Source: Ruminococcus sp. (GTDB taxonomy: Bacteria; Bacillota; Clostridia; Oscillospirales; Ruminococcaceae). Taken from it: 7,842 nt of DNA. The first letter of the stretch is position 1. Each line of letters opens with the position of its first letter. This document shows positions 1-7,083 of this stretch, piece by piece. A program made the position numbers and the translations under genes. The DNA lies in the NCBI GenBank assembly GCA_017622635.1, contig JAGAQS010000371.1, forward strand, positions 1 to 7,842, in the 5' to 3' direction. The notes under the pieces are model-generated. The model worked only from the letters and a program-made list of their open reading frames with translations. It made no database searches and had not been told where the DNA came from.

Positions 1-2310
1 CTTATATATGCCATTAACTGTACTGATATACTTGAAGAAAATATCAATATAAAAAACGGTGAACTTAATGAAGTAAATATTAAAATCGATTTGCAGAAAG
101 AATTTGACAGTAAACGCAATTCGTCCACTTTTTTCAAAAAAATCAGTGACTTACGTATTTTCAGGATAGTAAAACCCGATGAGTTTATTCCCGACGGTGT
201 TCTTTTCAGAGACGAAATTGAAATAAGTGACGATTTCTCAAAAGGTGAGCTGGTACTTCTGCAACGAAGAAAGGACAGTTTCAGCAAGTCGGAAGATGAT
301 GATATTTCAGGTCCTTACAAGGTTGACAAGAGAGACGGAAAAACCTTTATTCAGCCGAAAGTTGCCGAAGAACGTTATTTATTGAACTGTTATGACGAAA
401 ACAAACTTTCATTCGGTACAATTGAAATACAGGAGTTCGGCAGTGACCCGACAGGTACGGATTTTGCCGTTATATCGGACAGTTCAAATTATAAGAAAGA
501 CGTTATTTCAGACGATATTCTTATAAGGAGTATGCTGTCTGATACGTCGAACGATTTCTTTAACGTTGTCAAAGGTGAATTTAATGAATTTCTGCGTGTG
601 TGCAGAGTGTCGCCGTTTCTTTCGGGAAATCTGCCTGACGACGTAAAAACAAAGAGAATCGAAAAGGTTAAGAAACTGTTTTCGGGTGTAAGCAGGTATA
701 CGGAAGAGCAGAAACAGATTTTGAAACTTCTTCTTCAGGGTTACAGCAATGACGACGAAATAAAAGAACTTCTGTCGGAAACAATAAAATCAAGTGACGA
801 GTTCAGAAAATTACAGAAAGAACTGGAAGAAAAGTCCGAAAGTGTAAAGACCGAACTGTTTTTACAACATCTCAAGAAAAAAAGCGTTGAAACCCCTGTT
901 ATAAATTCAGATGAAAAAAATTCGGAAGCAGAGGCTCTTGAAAAGAAAATCGAATCGCTCAAACAGCAGTACAACAACATTCTTTCTTATGACAATATCG
1001 CTCAGGAAATCAAGAACCAGCAGAATATAATGAAATTTCTTTCAAAGGAAAATTCAAAGTTGGAGCAGATGAATGAAGAACTGAAAGGTAAAATCAAGAA
1101 TACCATTCAGGAACAGGCGAACGACGTTGGAATAGCTTTTGACCCATATATTTCAAATGCCATGCTTGAAGCGGCGGGAGAGTGGAACAGAAAACAAGAG
1201 TCTGAAAGTTATGCGAAAGTTGCCGAATATACGGCGAGAAAAGCTCTGACCTGCAACCACATGAACAGAAAGGAACTCTGTGATTATCTTGTTAACTATG
1301 TAAAACAGTACAGAAACTATAACACAAATGATATACTTAATATGTACGTCTGTATGACACAGGGATTCCTTACCGTATTTTCGGGACTTCCCGGAACGGG
1401 AAAAACGTCCATATGCAATATTATAGGCGGAAGTCTGGGACTTACTTCTTTCGGTGACGAAAAAATACCGTCTGATATAAATTGTAGTCGTTTTGTACCT
1501 GTATCTGTTGAAAAAGGCTGGTCGTCAAAAAGGGATTTGATAGGTTATTACAATCCCCTAACACAGAAGTACGACAAAAGCAACCGCAGGCTTTACGATT
1601 CGCTTATGATACTCAATGAAGAAAAGAACAATTCTGCATTTCCGTATGTTGTTCTTCTTGATGAGGCAAATTTAAGCCCTATGGAATATTACTGGGCAGA
1701 CTTCATGCAGGTTGCCGACAAGTCCGACAACAGTGATTCATATATAAATATCGGTCTTGAAAATGATATCTTTATACCTGATACACTCCGTTTCGTTGCT
1801 ACCATAAACAATGACCAAACCACAGAAACACTTTCACCGAGACTTCTTGACCGTGCGTGGATTATAAAGCTTCCCGATGCAGATATAAAAGAAGAAGTCA
1901 CACCGCCGTCGGAATGTATACTCTGGGAAGACCTTGTTTCTGTTTTTGACGCAGGTGTAGACGGTCATATAAGATTTGAACTTCTTCTTAAACAAATATT
2001 CGGTCTTTTCAGAAATTACGGTATGTCGGTAAGTCCGAGAATACAGCTCAGTGTACGCCGTTATATATGTGCCGCACAGGACGTTATGGAAAGCGTCGGC
2101 GGAATTGATTCCGACTATATCGCACTTGACTATGCCGTTATGCAGAAACTTCTTCCGAAGATAAACGGTCATATAAAAATTTACAAGAACTTTTTTGACG
2201 AACTTCTTGATATATGTACAAGCAATCACCTTAATATGACAAAAAATGCGGTTGAGGAAATGCAGAAAAATTCTTCAAGAAATATGGGATACTGTCAGTA
2301 TCTTTCCTGA
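1..2310 (+). CDS. McrB-like AAA+ NTPase with N-terminal coiled coil (5' partial)
   Basis: The frame is open from base 1, so the true start lies upstream and the in-frame TTG at 91 is internal; 769 residues are visible. Residues are numbered from base 1. Residues 1 to about 150 are charged and beta-rich, and I do not recognise the fold. About 175-255 is helical, and about 260-375 is a Glu/Lys/Gln-rich predicted coiled coil. The AAA+ core follows: Walker A GLPGTGKTS at 462-470 (K468, T469), Walker B VVLLDEANLS from 550 (D554, E555), a sensor-1-like TINND at 601-605, and SPRLLDRAW at 612-620 with R614 and R618 as arginine-finger candidates. Walker B followed by ANLSPMEYYW, and the NxDxTT..LSPR.LDRA block, are typical of McrB/dynein-related ATPases paired with DUF2357 nucleases. 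It probably forms a ring that drives the nuclease encoded next, 18 bases downstream. The N-terminal part may recognise the target, as in McrB, but this is inference. NTPase assignment is secure; substrate (DNA or RNA, ATP or GTP) is unknown. Confidence 0.87.
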   Translation, partial: LIYAINCTDILEENINIKNGELNEVNIKIDLQKEFDSKRNSSTFFKKISDLRIFRIVKPDEFIPDGVLFRDEIEISDDFSKGELVLLQRRKDSFSKSEDDDISGPYKVDKRDGKTFIQPKVAEERYLLNCYDENKLSFGTIEIQEFGSDPTGTDFAVISDSSNYKKDVISDDILIRSMLSDTSNDFFNVVKGEFNEFLRVCRVSPFLSGNLPDDVKTKRIEKVKKLFSGVSRYTEEQKQILKLLLQGYSNDDEIKELLSETIKSSDEFRKLQKELEEKSESVKTELFLQHLKKKSVETPVINSDEKNSEAEALEKKIESLKQQYNNILSYDNIAQEIKNQQNIMKFLSKENSKLEQMNEELKGKIKNTIQEQANDVGIAFDPYISNAMLEAAGEWNRKQESESYAKVAEYTARKALTCNHMNRKELCDYLVNYVKQYRNYNTNDILNMYVCMTQGFLTVFSGLPGTGKTSICNIIGGSLGLTSFGDEKIPSDINCSRFVPVSVEKGWSSKRDLIGYYNPLTQKYDKSNRRLYDSLMILNEEKNNSAFPYVVLLDEANLSPMEYYWADFMQVADKSDNSDSYINIGLENDIFIPDTLRFVATINNDQTTETLSPRLLDRAWIIKLPDADIKEEVTPPSECILWEDLVSVFDAGVDGHIRFELLLKQIFGLFRNYGMSVSPRIQLSVRRYICAAQDVMESVGGIDSDYIALDYAVMQKLLPKINGHIKIYKNFFDELLDICTSNHLNMTKNAVEEMQKNSSRNMGYCQYLS

Positions 2311-2314
2311 CGGC

Positions 2315-2319
2315 AGGTG
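2315..2319 (+). promoter_or_regulatory. Ribosome binding site deciding the start of the DUF2357 nuclease gene
   Basis: AGGTG lies nine bases upstream of the ATG at 2329. The alternative in-frame GTG at 2317 sits inside this Shine-Dalgarno sequence and has no good site of its own, so the ATG is preferred. The site begins five bases after the upstream stop codon, which fits translational coupling within one operon. Confidence 0.65.
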
Positions 2320-2328
2320 TTTAATTCT

Positions 2329-4095
2329 ATGAAATTATTATTGGAATCATCAAAGCACGGAAGTATTGAAGTACCCATGTATGAGGAGGAATATTTTCAG
2401 GAAACGGCTAATCCACTCCTCAGCAGTATATATATATACAATGATGAAAAATATACTTTTTCCGTGCCTGACAATCAGGAGTATGTTTCAGAATTTTATA
2501 TAAACGACGAAACAACGGAGATAAAACGTGGTTCAGGTCACAGAAATGCGTATTTTTTCAGTGAGGAAAATGAAAAACCGTTCCTGCAATGTTTCGGAGT
2601 GGTTCAGATAAAGGTCATAATTTCGGGCAGGGCGTATGTTTCGGACAGCATCTCAATTATGGTTACCGACAACAGTCTTAACAGAAACGTCATGCAGATG
2701 ATTGACTATATCTATGAAAAAGGTGAACCGTATCTTTATGAAAATTATATCAATTCTGTTGTAAGCCGTAAAAAGAAAAATGTCACAATGAACGACAAGT
2801 TTGACGTGCTTGACGAGATAACAGAGGTATATGAACAGTTTTATCCGTATTTCATGAACTCACCGAAAACAAATCTTGTTGCGGAAGAATCGGTAGGGGC
2901 ATTTCACAGGCTTACTTCCGTTTCACCGAAAACAATTCAGTATATCGTTTCCCACCCCGAAGAACTTTACGGTGTTGACTTCAACACGGGAATAAAATAC
3001 AACAAAAGATATTTTCAGCCGAGAAACACTCTTGTTTCAAGTACTTCATATACACGGAATATATACGAAAACCGTGTTATTACGGGCTTCCTGTCAACTG
3101 TTATTTCAGTGCTTGAACAGGCAAGGGAGGAAATAGCGGAAGTTCCTACTTACAGCAATGTCGTAAGAAAGGACAAGTACATTGAATCCAAAATATATAT
3201 ATACCGTCTCAGCAGAAAATCCGTAAATGAATACATTACAAAAATTGACGGTTATATTGAAAGATTTCAGATGCTTTACTTTGACTATAAAAAAATTCTT
3301 GACGCAGATGATATATATATTGACTATCCGCCTGAATATACCGATACTTTTCGTCTTGTCATGCCGTACAGGGCGGTTTACTCCAAAATATGCAAATGGT
3401 TTTATTACGGCGGACATGATTTTTCAAAGAGTCAGTTACTTCTCAGCTTTATATCAACAAGCAAGATTTATGAATATTACTGTCTGATAAAACTGCTTGT
3501 GACCATTCATGAGGAAATGCACTGTGTTCTTATTGAGGAAAAGACCAAAAGATTTCCATATACGGAAACGAAACTGTATTCAAACACACGTTACAACAAT
3601 ACATTTGTTTTCCGCAACAGTGACGGTTACGAAATAACAGTTTATTTTCAGCCCGTCATATACGGTAAAATTTCAACGCCCAGACCAAATAATATTATGC
3701 TGTACAGAAACAGGTACGCAAGTATAGGAAGTTGTTCCGGCAATACATACACTCCCGACTATCTTGTTAAAGTCAGCAGGGACGGCGTTTCAAAGTATAT
3801 GATTATAGATGCCAAATTCAGTTATGTACAGACTGTTGAAAATGACAGACTTCTTGAACTGGTTTATAAGTACCTGTTCTCTGTAAGTACTCTCGACGAA
3901 TGTGACTCAATTGAAGGAATGATTATTTTCTGCGGAAAAGAGGCAGGCAACAACAGAATAGCAAATCTTCACGACGTTTCGGAGAGTATGAATAAACGTG
4001 TATCGCCGTTTTCCTATATAGTGAACCTTTCGGGAACGGACACGTGCGACAATAAGGTTATAAAGGATATATTATTACAGTTGCTTGAACAATAA
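2329..4095 (+). CDS. DUF2357 protein with PD-(D/E)xK nuclease domain, McrC-like partner
   Basis: The protein has 588 residues from the ATG at 2329; a GTG at 2317 would add four. Residues about 30-115 are rich in short beta strands and aromatics, as expected for the DUF2357 N-terminal region. A helical middle part follows. The C-terminal half looks like the nuclease domain usually found with DUF2357 (PDDEXK_7, formerly DUF524). It has the helix KIYEYYCLIKLL with E382, then TPDYLV with D477, and IIDAKFSY with D494 and K496. The pattern E...D...DxK fits an intact PD-(D/E)xK active site. By analogy with McrC, it should be the nuclease and activator subunit working with the AAA+ protein encoded 18 bases upstream. 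No signal peptide or membrane segment is seen, so it is presumably cytosolic. Whether it cuts DNA or RNA, and whether modified bases matter, cannot be told from sequence. The family call rests on motifs and neighbourhood rather than a profile search. Confidence 0.82.
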   Translation: MKLLLESSKHGSIEVPMYEEEYFQETANPLLSSIYIYNDEKYTFSVPDNQEYVSEFYINDETTEIKRGSGHRNAYFFSEENEKPFLQCFGVVQIKVIISGRAYVSDSISIMVTDNSLNRNVMQMIDYIYEKGEPYLYENYINSVVSRKKKNVTMNDKFDVLDEITEVYEQFYPYFMNSPKTNLVAEESVGAFHRLTSVSPKTIQYIVSHPEELYGVDFNTGIKYNKRYFQPRNTLVSSTSYTRNIYENRVITGFLSTVISVLEQAREEIAEVPTYSNVVRKDKYIESKIYIYRLSRKSVNEYITKIDGYIERFQMLYFDYKKILDADDIYIDYPPEYTDTFRLVMPYRAVYSKICKWFYYGGHDFSKSQLLLSFISTSKIYEYYCLIKLLVTIHEEMHCVLIEEKTKRFPYTETKLYSNTRYNNTFVFRNSDGYEITVYFQPVIYGKISTPRPNNIMLYRNRYASIGSCSGNTYTPDYLVKVSRDGVSKYMIIDAKFSYVQTVENDRLLELVYKYLFSVSTLDECDSIEGMIIFCGKEAGNNRIANLHDVSESMNKRVSPFSYIVNLSGTDTCDNKVIKDILLQLLEQ

Positions 4096-4104
4096 AACAT
4101 TGTG

Positions 4105-4166
4105 TTAAATTTACTGTATATACTTGACAATAATATAAAAAGTGTGCTATACTGTAATTGATTTAA
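4105..4166. repeat. Imperfect inverted repeat flanking the promoter, possible operator
   Basis: TTACTGTATA at 4111-4120 matches the reverse complement of TATACTGTAA at 4148-4157 at nine of ten positions. TTAAAT at 4105-4110 and ATTTAA at 4161-4166 extend the symmetry, with a three-base offset. TACTGTA also occurs as a direct repeat at 4112-4118 and 4150-4156. One copy lies just upstream of the -35 box and the other overlaps the -10 box, which is where a repressor could bind. The region is AT-rich, so chance similarity is a serious alternative. Confidence 0.3.
4124..4153 (+). promoter_or_regulatory. Sigma-A-type promoter with extended -10 for the rhomboid-YceG-TelA operon
   Basis: A perfect -35 box TTGACA at 4124-4129 is followed after 18 bases by TATACT at 4148-4153, one mismatch from TATAAT. 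TGC immediately before it (4145-4147) makes an extended -10. Transcription would start near 4159-4161, giving a 5' leader of about 40 bases. The promoter begins 28 bases after the nuclease gene stop. No hairpin with a T-run lies between, so read-through from upstream may add to this promoter. Confidence 0.8.
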
Positions 4167-4187
4167 TTTCATGCATTTTTAATATTT

Positions 4188-4192
4188 GAGGA
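4188..4192 (+). promoter_or_regulatory. Ribosome binding site of the rhomboid gene
   Basis: GAGGA lies seven bases upstream of the ATG at 4200. It supports that start and is the only GAGGA-type site among the four visible in the window; the others are AGGTG type. Confidence 0.7.
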
Positions 4193-4199
4193 ACAGACA

Positions 4200-4790
4200 A
4201 TGAGTAAAAACAATCCGCATAAGTTAAAAAACAAAATATCTTTCAATTCTCCCGTTATACTGGGGTTTACGGCAATATGCCTTGTCTCGCTGCTGCTTAA
4301 TATGCTTACTCACGGGGCAAGCAATAATATGATTTTCAGCGTTTACCGTTCGTCACTGCTGAATCCGCTGACATATGTAAGATTTTTCGGTCACGTGTTC
4401 GGTCACGCTTCGTGGAGTCACTTCATGAACAATATAATGTATATTCTCATTATAGGACCTCTGCTTGAAGAAAAGTACGGTAAAGCCGATACAATCATGA
4501 TTATAGCAGTTACCGCACTTGTTACGGGACTTATAAATTTTATATTTTTCCCGCACGTTCAGCTTCTCGGTGCAAGCGGTGTTGTTTTTGCCTTTATACT
4601 CCTTTCTTCGTTCACAAGTTTTCAGAATGGAAAAATTCCCGTTACTTTCATAATCGTTGCCGTTATATATATCGGTCAGCAGATTTACAGCGGTGTATTC
4701 GAGAAAAACAACATTTCTGAACTGACGCATATAATCGGCGGTTTTGTGGGTTCAGCATTCGGTTTCGCCGAAAATAAAATCAAGAGGTGA
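4200..4790 (+). CDS. Rhomboid family intramembrane serine protease
   Basis: The 196-residue protein is a minimal six-helix rhomboid, which cleaves substrates inside or next to the membrane. Predicted membrane segments are roughly 18-36, 73-90, 96-117, 120-138, 148-163 and 174-190, after a short basic N-terminus. The catalytic serine is S126 in LGASGVVFA (the GxSG motif, loop to helix 4) and the histidine is H177 in ELTHIIGGFVGSAFG (helix 6). In helix 2, HASWSHFMNN gives H69, H74 and N78, with the spacing of H145, H150 and N154 of E. coli GlpG, so the oxyanion-hole residues are also present and the enzyme should be active. No extra cytosolic domain is present. It is the first gene after a strong promoter, and its stop overlaps the ribosome binding site of the YceG gene, so the two are co-transcribed. 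The substrate is unknown; a membrane-linked Ter component or phage protein is possible, but speculative. Confidence 0.93.
   Translation: MSKNNPHKLKNKISFNSPVILGFTAICLVSLLLNMLTHGASNNMIFSVYRSSLLNPLTYVRFFGHVFGHASWSHFMNNIMYILIIGPLLEEKYGKADTIMIIAVTALVTGLINFIFFPHVQLLGASGVVFAFILLSSFTSFQNGKIPVTFIIVAVIYIGQQIYSGVFEKNNISELTHIIGGFVGSAFGFAENKIKR
4785..4790 (+). promoter_or_regulatory. Ribosome binding site overlapping the rhomboid stop; sets a TTG start
   Basis: AGGTGA at 4785-4790 contains the rhomboid stop codon TGA and lies eight bases before TTG at 4799. The other in-frame start, GTG at 4787, is inside this site and has only an A-rich sequence upstream. TTG at 4799 is therefore the better start. Termination and re-initiation are probably coupled. 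Confidence 0.65.
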
Positions 4791-4798
4791 TATTAAAA

Positions 4799-7081
4799 TT
4801 GTTTCAGCATATTAAGCTTAATTCTCTTGATGACTATTTTTTAACTTTAAGTCAGAGAAACGGAAACAATATATTTTTTTACAGAATAAATTCCTACAGT
4901 GACAGTATAAAAGAATTTCTTTGCAGGTATTATGAAGAATCAAGAAAAAACGGTGTTATAATTGACGGGCGTATTCCGAATGCCGACCAGAATAATCTTG
5001 CATATTATTACGAGACTATGGGCGACAGTTTCAGTATGAACAAACCGTTTTTTATAGTCAGTCTTAAAAAATGGCTTCCGAGAATGAATGACACACAGAG
5101 AATTGTTGTGGCGGAAGCTGTTTATAATACTCTTATGCACCTTGCTGAACAGGGCAAAAATGAAAATATCCTGAAAAATGCCTACATCAAATTCATGTGC
5201 TGGTTTTATTACAGGTTTGAGAGAATTATGGGCAATCTCGGTGGAAACAATGTCCCGAAGATACTTTACTGCGGAACTGTAAATATTTACGAACTTATGC
5301 TTATATCAATACTTTCAAAGGCAGGTTGTGACGTTGTTCTTGTTCAGACGGACGGTGACGGCGGTTATCTGAAAGCTGACCCCAATTCAGCACTTTCCTT
5401 TGCGTATGAGGGAACAGGACAGGCATTTCCCCCTGATTTCTCATTGAAAAATATGCAACAGGAAATAGCTGATAAAATGCACGCCGAAAGAGTATTCGGA
5501 CAGAAACCAACCTATACGATAGTTACAAACAGCTGGGCAAGGGGCGACGGTCTTGAAGATGTTATTGTACCGTTGGACGAAAGAGGAAACGGAACGGATA
5601 TATATAACATTTTTTACAGAATTAACGGCGTATATAGCAGGGCAGACTATGTAAATGAACTTATTTCTTTTAAGTCCGAAATAGATTCACAGAAACGTAA
5701 TCTTGTGATAGTTGACGTTGAAATTTCCGCACCGTCATATGAAGAACTTTCCGCTATAAAAAGAGGTAACTACAGTAATCCACAGACAGCGGTTGCGGAA
5801 CTTTCAAAAAATATAAATGTCAGTGACAACGGGTTACAACAGCTTATCCGTTATGAATTTGCAAAGCTTATGATTGAAAGGTCAAAAGAATCGGGCATGA
5901 CAATAAATAAATTTGTCAATATGTGTGTCTGCGTTCTGTGCTGGCTGAAAAGGTGGGGAAACTCACTTTTTGACGGCTGGAAAAAGAACGATACAGCCTG
6001 TTTTGTACTTTTCGGCTGTTGTAAAAATGAAAATGATTCTTCATTCCTTTCGCTGCTTTCAAAACTTCCTTGTGATGTTCTTATACTTAATCCGAACTGT
6101 CAGCATAAATGTGTTCTGAATGATGTGAATTTAAGGGAGTTTAACTATGATTCTTCACTTGATATAAACGCTTTCCCCGAAGGTGTCGCAATGCGTGCCG
6201 GAACGGTGGCGTATCATGCGGAACGTGAACTTGATACACTTATGTATCAGGATACGGGACTTTATAGAAATCATCAATATTCAAAAGCCTCCGCAATAGT
6301 ACTTGATACAATGTTTGAAGAAATAGAACAATTGTGGAATCAGGAACTGAAATACCGTCCGAATTTCGCAACCGAAAACGGTGAAGTAAGAATCCCTGTT
6401 TTCTTTTCAAAGATTTCGGGCGTAAAGGACAGCAACGTAAAAGCTTACTGGCAGTATGTCAAACGTCTCATAACGGAAGATACCGTTGTGATAAACGGCT
6501 ATAAAAAACCGCCTGTGAATCCTCATTCACCTGTGCGTGTGGAACCTAATCCAATAGCACAGTATGCACAGTCGTTTCTTAAAAACGGCGTTCTGCAAAG
6601 AAACACGATAAAAACACACTCCTGCTATCAGTACAAAATTTTAAGAAATGAATTGCAGGATTATATTCTTGACAAATTACAGTTACTGATTGAAAGCAGA
6701 ATTATAAAAGGTACGTTTGAAAACGGCATGGAATATGCAATAATTTCTTCCGTACTTAATCTAAGCAAGGACATTGTAAGAAGAATACAGAATTTTGATT
6801 TTACAAAGAAAAATCCGAAAGTCATATATATAAATACGGGCGACAGTGCTATATCACAGAATGATGCGATTACACTTGAATTTCTCAGTCTGTCGGGGTT
6901 CGACGTTCTTTTCATGATACCGACGGGATACTGTAATGTTGAAAATTATTACAGTATGCCCATAATAAGCGAGCATCAGATGGGCGAATATATGTATGAT
7001 TTGAAAATGCCGGATTTTTCAAAAATTTCAGCAGGTTCACGCCAGCCATGGCATAAGAAATTATTCAGAAGAGGTGTTTAG
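4799..7081 (+). CDS. yceG: YceG-family protein, predicted biosynthetic-module component of Ter systems
   Basis: The 760-residue protein starts at TTG 4799; the GTG at 4787 would add four residues. The body resembles the YceG-like family (described as a putative component of a biosynthetic module), which is nearly always encoded next to TelA, as here. No catalytic mechanism is established for the family. Visible landmarks are VIIDGRIPNADQNN near the N-terminus, KILYCGTVNIYELML at 154 onward leading to DVVLVQTDGDGGYL, CFVLFGCCKN at 401 onward, IPVFFSKISGV near 540, and KVIYINTGDSA at 674 onward leading to DVLFMIPTGY. The three landmarks at 154, 401 and 674 share a strand, Cys/Gly-containing loop, helix, strand pattern that suggests internal repeats of a Rossmann-like unit. 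The protein is cytosolic by composition and has a basic C-terminus. From memory it is longer than Bacillus YceG (about 540 residues). The symbol is by family resemblance only; this is not the unrelated E. coli YceG/MltG. Confidence 0.8.
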   Translation: MFQHIKLNSLDDYFLTLSQRNGNNIFFYRINSYSDSIKEFLCRYYEESRKNGVIIDGRIPNADQNNLAYYYETMGDSFSMNKPFFIVSLKKWLPRMNDTQRIVVAEAVYNTLMHLAEQGKNENILKNAYIKFMCWFYYRFERIMGNLGGNNVPKILYCGTVNIYELMLISILSKAGCDVVLVQTDGDGGYLKADPNSALSFAYEGTGQAFPPDFSLKNMQQEIADKMHAERVFGQKPTYTIVTNSWARGDGLEDVIVPLDERGNGTDIYNIFYRINGVYSRADYVNELISFKSEIDSQKRNLVIVDVEISAPSYEELSAIKRGNYSNPQTAVAELSKNINVSDNGLQQLIRYEFAKLMIERSKESGMTINKFVNMCVCVLCWLKRWGNSLFDGWKKNDTACFVLFGCCKNENDSSFLSLLSKLPCDVLILNPNCQHKCVLNDVNLREFNYDSSLDINAFPEGVAMRAGTVAYHAERELDTLMYQDTGLYRNHQYSKASAIVLDTMFEEIEQLWNQELKYRPNFATENGEVRIPVFFSKISGVKDSNVKAYWQYVKRLITEDTVVINGYKKPPVNPHSPVRVEPNPIAQYAQSFLKNGVLQRNTIKTHSCYQYKILRNELQDYILDKLQLLIESRIIKGTFENGMEYAIISSVLNLSKDIVRRIQNFDFTKKNPKVIYINTGDSAISQNDAITLEFLSLSGFDVLFMIPTGYCNVENYYSMPIISEHQMGEYMYDLKMPDFSKISAGSRQPWHKKLFRRGV
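7072..7076 (+). promoter_or_regulatory. Ribosome binding site of telA inside the end of the YceG gene
   Basis: AGGTG lies seven bases before the ATG at 7084 and within the last codons of the upstream gene. The intergenic gap is only two bases, so the two genes are almost certainly translated from one message. Confidence 0.75.
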
Positions 7082-7083
7082 AA

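Noticed and set aside
91..93. TTG as the start of the AAA+ gene
   Set aside because: The same frame is open without a stop from base 1 and reads as a plausible protein, and no Shine-Dalgarno sequence precedes it; the gene simply enters from the left edge.
1834..2229. Minus-strand frame of 131 residues opposite the AAA+ gene
   Set aside because: It is antisense to conserved AAA+ sequence, with no start signal and a composition typical of reverse-frame translation.
2426..2441. TATATATATA tracts here and near 3197, 3311, 4667 and 6823
   Set aside because: They fall within coding sequence and mostly encode Ile-Tyr runs (ATA/TAT codons); they match the codon habit of the window and show no regular spacing or array.
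4096..4123. Terminator after the nuclease gene
   Set aside because: No GC-rich hairpin followed by a T-run is visible; the only palindrome, GTATATAC at 4116-4123, is short and AT-only apart from its ends.
4353..4730. Minus-strand frame of 125 residues opposite the rhomboid gene
   Set aside because: The + strand encodes all rhomboid catalytic motifs here, so this frame is incidental.
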